From: Pantoea phytobeneficialis
GTDB lineage: Bacteria > Pseudomonadota > Gammaproteobacteria > Enterobacterales > Enterobacteriaceae
Length of the DNA: 64,000 nt
Assembly: GCF_009728735.1 (NCBI RefSeq)
Contig: NZ_CP024636.1
Location: 4,030,483 to 4,094,482, forward strand
Reading direction: 5' to 3'
The position numbers and the translations under genes were made by a program. Shown here in pieces: positions 36,046-44,954 of this stretch (the stretch's first letter is position 1; each line of letters opens with the position of its first letter). The notes under the pieces are model-generated. The model was given only the letters and a program-made list of their open reading frames with translations, did not search any database and was not told where the DNA came from.

Positions 36046-36810
36046 TCAGAGGGCGTTGCGGTTGAGCTGACGGATGTAGGCATCCCAGTGCAGCAGATAT
36101 TTTTGGTTGCGGATGCTGTTATCAAATGCCTGCGCAGCTTTCTCCGCCACCGCATCCGGCAGGATAATCAGTTCAGCACCGCCCGCTTGTGCCGCCAGCT
36201 GTGCCTGACAGGCGCGTTCGAGATAATAGAGGTTATAAAATGCCTCTTCGATGCTGCCGCCGCTGGTGAGCAGGCCATGATTGCGCAAAATCAACGCGTT
36301 ACGCGTGCCAAGATCGGCCACGATACGTTGCTGCTCATCCAGATCCAGCGCAATACCTTCGTAATCGTGATAGCCAAGGCGCTGATGGAAGCGGGTGCTG
36401 TGCTGCGAAATCATCAACAGCCCGTGCTTCTGTGCCGACACCCCAATGCCCGCGGCGGTATGGGTATGCAGCACCGCATGCGCATCCGGGCGGGCGCGAT
36501 GGATCGCGCTGTGAATCACAAATCCGGCCGGGTTAATACCCAGTCCGGTCGGATCATCAATGATGTTGCCATCGATGTCGATCTTCACCAGCGTCTCCGG
36601 CTGGATTTCATCGAAGGTCTGCCCGTAAGCATTAATCAGGAAATGCGGTTTTTCGCCGGGTACGCGCAGTGAGAAATGGGTGTAAATATGATCCGTCCAA
36701 CGCAGCTTTGCCGCCAGATGATAAGCCTGCGCCAGTTTGACGCGTGCCTGCCATTCTCCCTCGCTAATGCGCTGCCGTAATGCGCTGATATCCAGGATTG
36801 CCGTACTCAT
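36046..36810 (-). CDS. Class II aldolase/adducin-family protein
   Basis: A 254-residue class II aldolase/adducin-domain protein. The zinc-binding histidines are in HAVLHTHTAAGIGVSA, and the third is in RNHGLLTSGGS. The N-terminal ARVKLAQAYHLAAKLRWTDHIYTHFSLR is the form seen in the larger decarboxylase/aldolase-like group rather than in fuculose-phosphate aldolases. The ATG at 36810 is preferred because AAAGGAG precedes it. It is the first gene of a two-gene unit with a sulfonate-type binding protein. Substrate unknown. Confidence 0.88.
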   Translation of the reverse strand: MSTAILDISALRQRISEGEWQARVKLAQAYHLAAKLRWTDHIYTHFSLRVPGEKPHFLINAYGQTFDEIQPETLVKIDIDGNIIDDPTGLGINPAGFVIHSAIHRARPDAHAVLHTHTAAGIGVSAQKHGLLMISQHSTRFHQRLGYHDYEGIALDLDEQQRIVADLGTRNALILRNHGLLTSGGSIEEAFYNLYYLERACQAQLAAQAGGAELIILPDAVAEKAAQAFDNSIRNQKYLLHWDAYIRQLNRNAL

Positions 36811-37049
36811 TTTCTGCTCCTTTGCCGGGTCGGTTTGCCTGCAAATCATCCTGACACAGCGCTTTTCACCCTGGGAAATGCCAATAACGGCAAAACAATG
36901 TCAATAAACGCAAAGCGGAGTCGATAATTGACCTGGGTCAGTTTGGTTGAAAATCAAAACGCTAACATGCACGGCCCCGGGAAGTGCTATGCTGCTGAAG
37001 CCGCAGCTTATCGCCCTTCCCGCTGCTTAAACCTGACGAGGGATGCCTG

Positions 37050-38654
37050 GTGCCACCGCAGAGACGAAACCGCGATTTTGGTTGGCTGTTGATTGTTTGT
37101 GCCGGGCTGCTGCCGCTGGTGCTTGGCATCCTCTGCACGGCCATTGAAGCACGCCACACCGTGCATCAGCAGCAAATCACCACTGCTAACTCCCTACTGG
37201 CTCAGGCAGAAAGAATGAGCGACAGCGCCTGGGACATGATCACCGAGTTGCGCCAGTTCCACTATCAACCCTGTTCGGCGATTGAAGACAAGCTGCAACG
37301 TGAAGGTAACCTGAACGCCTATTTTCGCTCCATCGGCAAGCTGGAAGGCGATAACGTGACCTGCTCCTCGGCATACGGGATGAATCCCGGTTCCCTGAGC
37401 GAAATGATGCTGCGTCACCCCCCCGTAACCGGCAAAGCCTGGTGGAGTATCTCAATCCGTGGGACATTTGGCGTGCCAAACCGCCCGGCAGTGATCTTTG
37501 TGCGGCAACTGCCTGATGGTGAAGGCTTTTGGGCGGTGATTGATGGTCAGTATTTGATGGATTTTATGCGCGCATTGGGCGAGTCGCGTGGCTATCGCAT
37601 GACCATGCGGTTTAATGACGGTGCCCCCATCACCAGCGGGCCGGCGGAGCAGTTGCCGGAAACCTACCTGAAAAGTGAACCCTGGCGGGCAGAATCCAGC
37701 CGCTATCCCATCAGCGTCGAAGTGGTGGTCCCTCCCAGCGAACTGTTGAAGGCGTGGCGGCAGGCGTTGTTTATTTTCCTGCCGATGGCGGCGATTTTTT
37801 CCATTTTGCTGATGATTCTCACCGCCAACTGGTTGCGTCGTCGTATCTCCTGGCGGGATGAAATTCGTCGCGCGATGCGCAACCGCCAGTTTTCGGTCCA
37901 TTATCAGCCGGTCTACAGCATGGCCGCGCAGCACTGCAACGGTGTCGAAGCGTTGCTACGCTGGCATTTGCCAAACGGCGATACCATCCGGCCTGACATT
38001 TTTATCAGCGCAGCAGAAGAGGAAGGCATGATTGTGCCGCTGACGCGTCATTTGCTGGAGCTGATGGCGGAAGACATTCAGAGCTGGCAAGTGGAACCGG
38101 GGTTCCATATCGGGTTGAACCTGGCGGCAGAACATTTGCAACACCCGGAGTTTGTCGCAGATATCCAGCTGTTCGCCAGACGCGTGCAGAACAAAAAATT
38201 GCAGATAACCCTGGAGCTGACCGAGCGCAGTTTGATTCACGACGGTGAGGATGTGGCGCGTAAGTTGCGATTGCTACAGTTGCAAGGGATGAAGGTGGCA
38301 ATCGACGATTTCGGTACTGGTCACTGCTCGCTCAGTTATCTGCAAACTTTTCCACTCGATTATCTGAAAATTGATCGCGGCTTTATCAACGCGATTGAAC
38401 GGCTGGATGGCGAAACCCCGGTACTGGACGCGATTATCAATCTGGCGCACAAGTTGCAGCTTGAGGTGCTCGGCGAAGGCGTTGAAACCTCGTTACAATT
38501 CCAGTACCTGCAACAGCGTGGTGTGGTATTTATTCAGGGCTATTATTACGCCTGGCCAATGGATAATGACCGGCTGCGCGCATGGCTCAATGAGCAGGGG
38601 CAGCAGCCGCTACTTGCTGAGGAATCCCATGAGTCTGAACTGCATCATTCTTGA
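37050..38654 (+). CDS. Cyclic-di-GMP phosphodiesterase with CSS periplasmic domain and EAL domain
   Basis: The 534-residue membrane protein has TM1 about 11-32, a periplasmic CSS domain with the redox motif TCSSAYG (CSS at 105-107) and a second Cys at 75, TM2 about 238-260, then a cytoplasmic EAL domain. The domain keeps E300-A301-L302, the DDFGTGHCSLSYL loop, LKIDRGFI and the EGVET glutamate, so it should hydrolyse c-di-GMP. CSS-EAL enzymes (PdeB/PdeC type) are switched by periplasmic disulfide state. The start is GTG at 37050. Its 3' end overlaps the dehydrogenase gene by 26 bases. Confidence 0.9.
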   Translation: MPPQRRNRDFGWLLIVCAGLLPLVLGILCTAIEARHTVHQQQITTANSLLAQAERMSDSAWDMITELRQFHYQPCSAIEDKLQREGNLNAYFRSIGKLEGDNVTCSSAYGMNPGSLSEMMLRHPPVTGKAWWSISIRGTFGVPNRPAVIFVRQLPDGEGFWAVIDGQYLMDFMRALGESRGYRMTMRFNDGAPITSGPAEQLPETYLKSEPWRAESSRYPISVEVVVPPSELLKAWRQALFIFLPMAAIFSILLMILTANWLRRRISWRDEIRRAMRNRQFSVHYQPVYSMAAQHCNGVEALLRWHLPNGDTIRPDIFISAAEEEGMIVPLTRHLLELMAEDIQSWQVEPGFHIGLNLAAEHLQHPEFVADIQLFARRVQNKKLQITLELTERSLIHDGEDVARKLRLLQLQGMKVAIDDFGTGHCSLSYLQTFPLDYLKIDRGFINAIERLDGETPVLDAIINLAHKLQLEVLGEGVETSLQFQYLQQRGVVFIQGYYYAWPMDNDRLRAWLNEQGQQPLLAEESHESELHHS

Positions 38655-39588
38655 TGATTACCAGAATGTCGCCCTGACGCTTGCCGACTGGGCGACGCTG
38701 GAACCCCTGGTCCACACCACCGCCCTCACCACCCACATCGACGATCCCGACACGCTGGTCAGCCAAATTGAGCACGCAGATATTCTGGTGGTGATGCGTG
38801 AACGTACTCCGCTCAGCGCTGAGCTGATTGGCCGCCTGCCTAAACTGAAGCTGGTGGTCACGTCCGGCATGCGGAACGCCTCTATCGATCTCGATGCCTG
38901 CCGCGAACGTTATATCGCGGTATGCGGTACTGGCAGCAGCAGCGCACCGCCGCTGGAGCTGACCTGGGGACTCGTGCTGGGGCTGGCGCGTCATCTCGTC
39001 AGCGAGAATCAGGCGCTACGCAGCAATGGGCCGTGGCAGCAGACGCTGGGCATCGGGTTGCAGGGCAAAACCCTGGGATTGATTGGGCTGGGGAAAATTG
39101 GCGGCGAGATGGCGAAGGTGGCACAGGCATTTGGTATGCGAGTATGCGCCTGGAGCCAGAATCTGACCGCAGAGCGCGCGGCTGCCTGTGGGGCAGAAAA
39201 GATGAGCACGCTGCCCGCCTTGTTGCAGGCGAGTGATGTCGTCTCACTTCATCTGGTACTGAGCGATCGCACCCGCCATCTGCTGGATGCCGACGCGCTG
39301 GCGCAGATGAAAGCGGGCGCGCTGCTGATCAATACTTCGCGTGCTGCCCTGGTCGATCAGCCGGCAATGATCGCCGCCTTGCAAAGCGGGCAACTGGCGG
39401 GTGCCGGGCTGGATGTGTTTGATCAGGAACCGCTGCCAGCCGACCATCCGTTGCGCCAGTTAACGAACGTCCTCGCCACGCCACACCTGGGTTACGTGGC
39501 CGATAATAACTACCGCACCTACTTCACCGAAGCCGTAGAAAATATCAATGGTTGGGTAAAAGGCGCACCGCTGCGGTCCCTGCTGTAA
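38629..39588 (+). CDS. D-2-hydroxyacid dehydrogenase family protein
   Basis: A 319-residue NAD(P)-dependent dehydrogenase of the D-isomer 2-hydroxyacid family. The Rossmann motif GLIGLGKIGGEMA lies near residue 148. The catalytic set is Arg in INTSRAALVD, Glu in VFDQEPLP and His in TPHLGYVA. The start at 38629 follows GAGGA and lies inside the EAL gene, so expression is coupled. The longer open frame reaching back to 38371 belongs to that overlap and is not used. Substrate unknown; the sequence resembles phosphoglycerate- and hydroxypyruvate-type enzymes. Confidence 0.87.
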   Translation: MSLNCIILDDYQNVALTLADWATLEPLVHTTALTTHIDDPDTLVSQIEHADILVVMRERTPLSAELIGRLPKLKLVVTSGMRNASIDLDACRERYIAVCGTGSSSAPPLELTWGLVLGLARHLVSENQALRSNGPWQQTLGIGLQGKTLGLIGLGKIGGEMAKVAQAFGMRVCAWSQNLTAERAAACGAEKMSTLPALLQASDVVSLHLVLSDRTRHLLDADALAQMKAGALLINTSRAALVDQPAMIAALQSGQLAGAGLDVFDQEPLPADHPLRQLTNVLATPHLGYVADNNYRTYFTEAVENINGWVKGAPLRSLL

Positions 39589-39619
39589 ACCTGCGTTTTA
39601 CGCCCATTCATAGCCATAG

Positions 39620-39653
39620 TTTCAGCCACAAACTCGCTGGTTTTTGGCTGAAA
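39620..39653. promoter_or_regulatory. Nine-base-pair hairpin upstream of the proP promoter
   Basis: TTTCAGCCA (39620-39628) pairs exactly with TGGCTGAAA (39645-39653) around 16 bases. It lies 32 bases after the dehydrogenase stop and just before the candidate proP -35. It may be a weak terminator or a protein-binding site; no T-run follows. Confidence 0.4.
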
Positions 39654-39654
39654 C

Positions 39655-39684
39655 ATGACAAATATCACACAAAAACGGTATACT
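39655..39684 (+). promoter_or_regulatory. Candidate sigma-70 promoter for proP
   Basis: ATGACA (39655-39660) and TATACT (39679-39684) are separated by 18 bases, leaving a leader of about 155 bases before the proP ATG. E. coli proP has two promoters with CRP and Fis control; those sites were not identified here. Confidence 0.5.
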
Positions 39685-39845
39685 CTGTCGCGGGATGCAA
39701 TAATTGCCAGCGTAATTATTGCTGTAGCAAGCCGGAGAAACGCACTTTTTACGGCTATGCTTTAATTTTCTCAACGCCGCGGACTGACTGCTGTAACCCG
39801 GTCCGCGCCGTTGAGGACTTTCTGATTCCAGGACAGGGTAACCTC

Positions 39846-41351
39846 ATGAAAATTCGTAGGAAACGTGTAAAACCGATCGGGCTGGATGATGTCACCATCA
39901 TCGACGATAGCCGTTTACGTAAGGCCATCACCGCGGCATCTCTGGGTAACGCGATGGAATGGTTCGATTTTGGTGTGTATGGCTTCGTGGCGTATGCGCT
40001 GGGTAAGGTGTTTTTCCCGGACGCGACGCCCGGTATTCAGATGATCGCCGCGCTGGCGACCTTCTCCGTCCCCTTTCTGATCCGTCCGCTGGGTGGCCTG
40101 TTCTTCGGCATGCTGGGGGATAAATACGGTCGTCAGAAAATTCTCTCGATAACCATAGTCATTATGTCGATCAGTACCTTCTGTATCGGCCTGATACCTT
40201 CGTATGCGTCTATTGGCATCTGGGCGCCGGTGTTACTGCTGCTCGCCAAAATGGCGCAGGGCTTCTCGGTGGGCGGTGAATATACCGGCGCGTCGATCTT
40301 CGTCGCCGAATACTCGCCGGACCGTAAGCGTGGCTTTATGGGAAGCTGGCTGGATTTCGGTTCCATTGCCGGTTTCGTGCTGGGTGCCGGTCTGGTCGTA
40401 CTGATCTCCACCATTATCGGCGAAGACCGCTTTCTGGAGTGGGGCTGGCGTCTGCCGTTCTTCCTTGCGCTGCCGTTAGGCATCATCGGGCTGTATCTGC
40501 GCCATGCGTTGGAAGAGACTCCGGCCTTCCAGCAGCATGTGGACAAGCTGGAACAGGGCGATCGTGAAGGTTTACGTGACGGCCCGAAAGTCTCGTTTAA
40601 AGAGATCGCCAGCAAACACTGGAAAAGCCTGCTGGCTTGCGTAGGTCTGGTGATTGCCACCAACGTGACCTATTACATGCTGCTGACCTATATGCCGAGC
40701 TACCTGTCGCATAACCTGCACTACTCGGAAGATCACGGTGTGCTGATTATCATCGCCATTATGATCGGGATGCTGTTTGTCCAGCCGGTGATGGGGATGC
40801 TGAGTGACCGTTTTGGCCGCCGCCCGTTTGTCATTATTGGTAGCATCGCGCTGTTCATCTGCTCCATTCCGGCGTTTATGCTGATTAACAGCGGCGTGAT
40901 TGGGCTGATTTTTGCCGGTCTGCTGCTGCTGGCGGTGATCCTGAACGCCTTTACCGGTGTGATGGCCTCCTCGCTGCCCGCGATGTTCCCGACCCATATC
41001 CGCTACAGCGCACTCGCCAGTGCCTTCAACATCTCGGTGCTGATTGCCGGTCTGACGCCGACCGCCGCCGCCTGGCTGGTGGAGTCCACCAACAATCTCT
41101 ACATGCCGGCTTATTATTTGATGGTGATTGCGGTGATTGGTTTGGTCACCGGCCTGTATATGAAAGAGACGGCGAATAAACCGTTGATTGGCGCAACGCC
41201 TGCGGCATCTGACATTGAAGAAGCGCGTGAAATCCTCCAGGAACATCACGACAACATCGAGCAGAAAATCGAAGATATCGATGCCGAGATCGCGAAACTG
41301 GAAGCGAAGCGTAAAAACCTGGTGCAGCAGCACCCGGATATCAACGAGTAA
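39846..41351 (+). CDS. proP: Osmosensory proline/glycine betaine transporter ProP
   Basis: ProP is a proton symporter of the MFS that takes up proline, betaine and ectoine under osmotic stress. The 501-residue product matches E. coli (500). Twelve membrane segments lie between about 35 and 450, with the MFS loop GMLGDKYGRQ and its repeat GMLSDRFGRR. The C-terminal 45 residues (IEEAREILQEHHDNIEQKIEDI onward) form the heptad coiled coil that sets the osmotic activation point. The ATG follows AGGGTAACCTC. A strong terminator follows. Confidence 0.96.
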   Translation: MKIRRKRVKPIGLDDVTIIDDSRLRKAITAASLGNAMEWFDFGVYGFVAYALGKVFFPDATPGIQMIAALATFSVPFLIRPLGGLFFGMLGDKYGRQKILSITIVIMSISTFCIGLIPSYASIGIWAPVLLLLAKMAQGFSVGGEYTGASIFVAEYSPDRKRGFMGSWLDFGSIAGFVLGAGLVVLISTIIGEDRFLEWGWRLPFFLALPLGIIGLYLRHALEETPAFQQHVDKLEQGDREGLRDGPKVSFKEIASKHWKSLLACVGLVIATNVTYYMLLTYMPSYLSHNLHYSEDHGVLIIIAIMIGMLFVQPVMGMLSDRFGRRPFVIIGSIALFICSIPAFMLINSGVIGLIFAGLLLLAVILNAFTGVMASSLPAMFPTHIRYSALASAFNISVLIAGLTPTAAAWLVESTNNLYMPAYYLMVIAVIGLVTGLYMKETANKPLIGATPAASDIEEAREILQEHHDNIEQKIEDIDAEIAKLEAKRKNLVQQHPDINE

Positions 41352-41361
41352 TTCTCCCTCC

Positions 41362-41384
41362 ACTCCCGCTTCGGCGGGAGTTTT
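41362..41384 (+). terminator. Rho-independent terminator of proP
   Basis: ACTCCCGC (41362-41369), a TTCG tetraloop, GCGGGAGT (41374-41381) and a short T-run. It begins 11 bases after the proP stop. Confidence 0.9.
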
Positions 41385-41467
41385 CATTTGCTGCGCAGCA
41401 CACAAACCTTCATCCACCGCCGTGAAAAGGAGTAGACTGGCGCTACTTTTTTCACCTGTAAGTAAGA

Positions 41468-42451
41468 ATGAGCATGTCTGATTTTTCTCTTATCCAGCGT
41501 CCAAGAAGGCTGCGTAAAAGCGCCGCGATGCGTGAAATGTTCCAGGAAACCAGCCTGAGCCTCAGCGATTTGGCGCTGCCCATCTTCGTTGAAGAAGGGG
41601 TGGATGATTACAAACCCATTACCGCCATGCCAGGCGTGATGCGTATTCCCGAAAAACGTCTGGCGTATGAAATCGAGCGTATTGCCAAAGCGGGTATCCG
41701 TTCGGTGATGACCTTTGGTATTTCGCACCACACCGATGCCACCGGCAGCGATGCATGGAACGAAAACGGCCTGGTGGCGCGTATGTCGCGCATCTGCAAA
41801 GACACCGTGCCAGAGATGATCGTCATGTCTGACACCTGTTTCTGCGAATACACCAGCCACGGCCACTGCGGCGTGCTGTGCGACCACGGTGTCGATAACG
41901 ACGCCACCCTGATTAACCTCGGCAAGCAGGCAGTGGTTGCCGCGCAGGCCGGTGCTGATTTTATTGCGCCGTCAGCGGCAATGGATGGTCAGGTTAAAGC
42001 GATTCGTCAGGCGCTCGACGCCGCCGGATTTACCGATACCGCCATCATGTCTTACTCCACCAAATTCGCGTCTTCGTTCTACGGTCCGTTCCGTGAAGCG
42101 GCGGGTACGGCGCTGAAAGGCGATCGCAAAACTTATCAGATGAATCCGATGAACCGCCGTGAAGCGATTCGCGAATCGCTGATTGATGAAGCGGAAGGTG
42201 CCGATTCGCTGATGGTGAAACCGGCTGGAGCCTACCTTGATATCCTGCGTGATATCCGCGAGCGTACCACGCTGCCGCTGGCTGCCTATCAGGTAAGCGG
42301 TGAGTACGCGATGATCAAATTCGCCGCGCAAGCCGGTGCCATTGATGAACGCAATGTGGTACTGGAAAGCCTTGGTGCCATTAAGCGCGCCGGTGCTGAT
42401 TTGATTTTCAGCTATTTTGCCCTTGATCTCGCCGAGCAAAAAATGCTCTGA
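41468..42451 (+). CDS. hemB: Delta-aminolevulinic acid dehydratase (porphobilinogen synthase) HemB
   Basis: HemB condenses two 5-aminolevulinate molecules to porphobilinogen in haem synthesis. The 327-residue protein is close to E. coli (324). The zinc-binding cysteines are in [15 protein letters not shown] (about 119-133). The Schiff-base lysines are in [13 protein letters not shown] and [11 protein letters not shown]. Two in-frame ATG codons (41468 and 41474) are possible starts. It is not next to proP in E. coli, so this position reflects rearrangement. A hairpin follows. Confidence 0.97.
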   Translation: MSMSDFSLIQRPRRLRKSAAMREMFQETSLSLSDLALPIFVEEGVDDYKPITAMPGVMRIPEKRLAYEIERIAKAGIRSVMTFGISHHTDATGSDAWNENGLVARMSRICKDTVPEMIVMSDTCFCEYTSHGHCGVLCDHGVDNDATLINLGKQAVVAAQAGADFIAPSAAMDGQVKAIRQALDAAGFTDTAIMSYSTKFASSFYGPFREAAGTALKGDRKTYQMNPMNRREAIRESLIDEAEGADSLMVKPAGAYLDILRDIRERTTLPLAAYQVSGEYAMIKFAAQAGAIDERNVVLESLGAIKRAGADLIFSYFALDLAEQKML

Positions 42452-42462
42452 TCACCGTTACG

Positions 42463-42497
42463 CTTATCAGCCGTTGTTTGGCGGCTGATAAGTTATT
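42463..42497 (+). terminator. Probable terminator of hemB
   Basis: CTTATCAGCCG (42463-42473) pairs exactly with CGGCTGATAAG (42482-42492) around eight bases and is followed by TTATT. It begins 11 bases after the hemB stop. Confidence 0.7.
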
Positions 42498-42565
42498 ACG
42501 GCCATCTTTTGTTGTGGCACAACACCAGTTCTGTAGCACCTGCATCCTATAAGAAGAGTAACGCG

Positions 42566-43534
42566 ATGAAAGCACCTGCACTGCCCGCAGACGAGTCATA
42601 TCGTCTGGCTCAGTTACGTGCGCTCAACATTCTGCATACCCCGGCAGAAGAGCGTTTTGACCGTCTGACCCGCCTCGCCCGTCGTCTGTTTGGCGTGCCG
42701 ATTGCGCTGGTAAGTCTGCTGGAGGAGGACCATCAATGGTTCAAATCTATCGCGGGACAATCCGGTGAAACCGCGCCGCGCAATACCTCCTTTTGCGGCC
42801 ATGCCATCTTACAGGATGATGTGATGGTGGTGGAGAATGCGCTGGAAGACGAACGTTTCCACGATAATCCCTTAGTCACTGGCGAGAACCCAGTACGCTT
42901 CTATGCGGGTTGCCCGCTGCGTACCCCTGCCGGTGCCAAAGTCGGCACCCTGTGCATTGTCGACCACCATGCCCGTGCGTTTGATGCCGAGGATTGCCAC
43001 ACGCTGCGCGATCTGGCGGCGATGGCGGAAGCTGAGCTGGTGGCTTTCCAGACCGCCACCTCCGACGAGCTGACACAAATCACCAATCGCCGTGGCTTTA
43101 TGACGCTGGGGCAACTGGCGTTGAACGAATGTCAGTTGAAGCAGTTGCCCGCCAGCCTGACGTTTCTCGACCTCGACCGCTTTAAAGAGATCAATGACAC
43201 CCTCGGCCATCGTGAAGGCGATCGGGCGTTGATGGATTTTGCCGATGCAATGAAGGTGAGTTTCCGTCATGCGGATCTGTTCGCGCGTCTGGGCGGTGAT
43301 GAATTTGTGGTGCTGTTTAACGGCCTGCAACAAGCAGATGCCGAGGGAGTACTGGAGCGCTTTGATCGGTTGCTGCAAAAACAGACGCGCGATCTGAACC
43401 GGCGCTATCAACTACATTTTTCGTCCGGCATCGTCGAGTTTGATCCACACCACCCGTTGTCACTGGAGCAACTGCTGGAAAGCAGCGACGAACGGATGTA
43501 TGCCGCGAAAAAACTGCGTAAACAGACGCGATAA
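42566..43534 (+). CDS. Diguanylate cyclase with N-terminal GAF domain
   Basis: The 322-residue cytoplasmic protein has a GAF domain (about 20-160; FFxH-type core RNTSFCGHAILQDDVMVVENAL) and a GGDEF domain (about 165-320). The active site is intact: RLGGDEFVVLF with GGDEF at 243-247. The inhibitory site RxxD (RHAD, 234-237) lies exactly five residues before it, so product inhibition is expected. No membrane segment is seen. The GAF ligand is unknown. It makes c-di-GMP, opposite in action to the CSS-EAL enzyme 4 kb upstream. The start at 42566 follows AAGAAGAGTAAC. Confidence 0.9.
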   Translation: MKAPALPADESYRLAQLRALNILHTPAEERFDRLTRLARRLFGVPIALVSLLEEDHQWFKSIAGQSGETAPRNTSFCGHAILQDDVMVVENALEDERFHDNPLVTGENPVRFYAGCPLRTPAGAKVGTLCIVDHHARAFDAEDCHTLRDLAAMAEAELVAFQTATSDELTQITNRRGFMTLGQLALNECQLKQLPASLTFLDLDRFKEINDTLGHREGDRALMDFADAMKVSFRHADLFARLGGDEFVVLFNGLQQADAEGVLERFDRLLQKQTRDLNRRYQLHFSSGIVEFDPHHPLSLEQLLESSDERMYAAKKLRKQTR

Positions 43535-43548
43535 ACCGCAAACAACTT

Positions 43549-43608
43549 GCGCGATAAATCGCGCCGCTACGGAATAGGTGAAATCGGTAGCGGCGCGATT
43601 CATCGCAC
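43549..43608. repeat. Inverted pair of the dispersed palindromic repeat
   Basis: A unit ending ATCGCGCCGCTAC (43549-43570) and a unit starting GTAGCGGCGCGAT (43587-43608) are separated by 16 bases. The pair lies between the convergent diguanylate cyclase and alpha/beta hydrolase genes. Confidence 0.87.
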
Positions 43609-43618
43609 GGTGTTGACC

Positions 43619-44626
43619 TTACCGCGCCAGGTCATCAATCAACGTCTGATTAAACTTCTGCGGTTCTTCCATCTGCGGCGCATGCCCCATGCCTGGGAAT
43701 TCAATCAGGCGCGCGCCAGGGATCAGTTTTGCCACCTGTTTACCCAGCACATTGTAATGCCCCAACTGCGCTTTCACCGCTGGCGGTGCGATATCGCTAC
43801 CGATGGCGGTGGTGTCGGAGGTGCCGATCATCAGGGTGGTCGGCACTTTCAGATCTTTAAATTCGTAGTACACCGGCTGGGTAAAAATCATGTCGTAGAT
43901 CAGCGCTGAGTTCCAGGCGACCTTTTTATGCCCCGGACCGCTGTTTAACCCGGCCAACATATCCACCCATTTGTCATATTCCGGCTTCCACTGGCCGACG
44001 TAATAGGTTTGCTGCTCATACTTTTTGATACCGGCGGCGTTGAGCTTCAGCTCGCGTTGATACCACTGATCCACCGAACGCCAGGGCGCGCCTTTGGCTT
44101 TCCAGTCTTCCAGACCAATCGGGTTCACCAGCACCAGTTTTTGCGTCTGCTGTGGATACATCAGCGCATAGCGCGTAGCCAGCATGCCGCCGGTCGAGTG
44201 GCCGACAATCACCGCCTTATCGACACCCAGTTGCTGCAATAACTGATGGGTGTTCTGCGCCAGTTGCTGGAAGGTGTATTGATAATTCGCGGGTTTGCTG
44301 GAACTACAGAAACCAATCTGGTCCGGTGCCACCACGCGATAGCCCTGCTGGCTCAGTGCCTTGATGGTGTCTTCCCAGGTGGCACCGCAGAAGTTTTTGC
44401 CATGCATCAGCACCACCGTCTGCCCATTGGCATGCTGCGCGGGCTGCACATCCATATACCCCATGCTGAGCGTCTGCTGCTGGGAGGCGAAGTTAAAGTG
44501 CTGCAACGGATAAGGGTACTGGAATCCTTCCAGTTGTTCTCCATAGACGTTGGCGGCAAGCGCTGATGCGCTGCTCATCAGCATCAGCGAAGAGATCAAT
44601 AACTTCACGGGAAAACGTAACGCCAT
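43619..44626 (-). CDS. Exported alpha/beta hydrolase
   Basis: A 335-residue alpha/beta-fold hydrolase with an N-terminal signal peptide (LLISSLMLMSSASALA, cleaved near residue 25). The oxyanion region is LMHGKNFCGATW, then DQIGFCSSSKP. The nucleophile elbow is GHSTGG, and the C-terminal His is in EFPGMGHAPQMEEP. These place it with epoxide hydrolase/haloalkane dehalogenase-like esterases acting in the periplasm. The start at 44626 follows CAGGAGATG. It stands alone between two divergent or convergent units. Substrate unknown. Confidence 0.88.
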   Translation of the reverse strand: MALRFPVKLLISSLMLMSSASALAANVYGEQLEGFQYPYPLQHFNFASQQQTLSMGYMDVQPAQHANGQTVVLMHGKNFCGATWEDTIKALSQQGYRVVAPDQIGFCSSSKPANYQYTFQQLAQNTHQLLQQLGVDKAVIVGHSTGGMLATRYALMYPQQTQKLVLVNPIGLEDWKAKGAPWRSVDQWYQRELKLNAAGIKKYEQQTYYVGQWKPEYDKWVDMLAGLNSGPGHKKVAWNSALIYDMIFTQPVYYEFKDLKVPTTLMIGTSDTTAIGSDIAPPAVKAQLGHYNVLGKQVAKLIPGARLIEFPGMGHAPQMEEPQKFNQTLIDDLAR

Positions 44627-44954
44627 CAGGACATCTCCTGTCAGATCAAAAGATCGAGTGTGGCATGTTACGCGTATCGCTGTATTGATGGGCCGTGCCA
44701 TCAGTAAATTTCCCTGATGTATGGCAACCGATGTGGCGCAAAAAATCAGGTTATGGGATTTACGTTAACTAATTAGGGTTAAATCAGGATATTCCCTCAA
44801 CAAATAAACAACATATAACGGTCAAATCTCACGAGTTGCGAGAATAGTCTGATAGCAGAAAAATAAACCTCAACTTCCTGATAAAACTTTACGTAACAAG
44901 GCACACGGAAAGATAAGTTAAATTACACTGTGCGCACTGACCTGGAGGTGCTAT
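44627..44954. promoter_or_regulatory. AT-rich divergent intergenic region upstream of the AraC/MarA-like gene
   Basis: The 328 bases between the exported hydrolase and the MarA-like gene contain no supported gene. The stretch is much more AT-rich than its surroundings. A strong ribosome-binding site, CTGGAGGTG, lies at its right end. No clear marbox/soxbox or repeat was identified. Confidence 0.5.

Noticed and set aside
40572..41417. A 281-codon open frame antisense to proP
   Set aside because: Arg/His/Gln-rich shadow of the proP coding sequence, no ribosome-binding site and it runs through the proP terminator.
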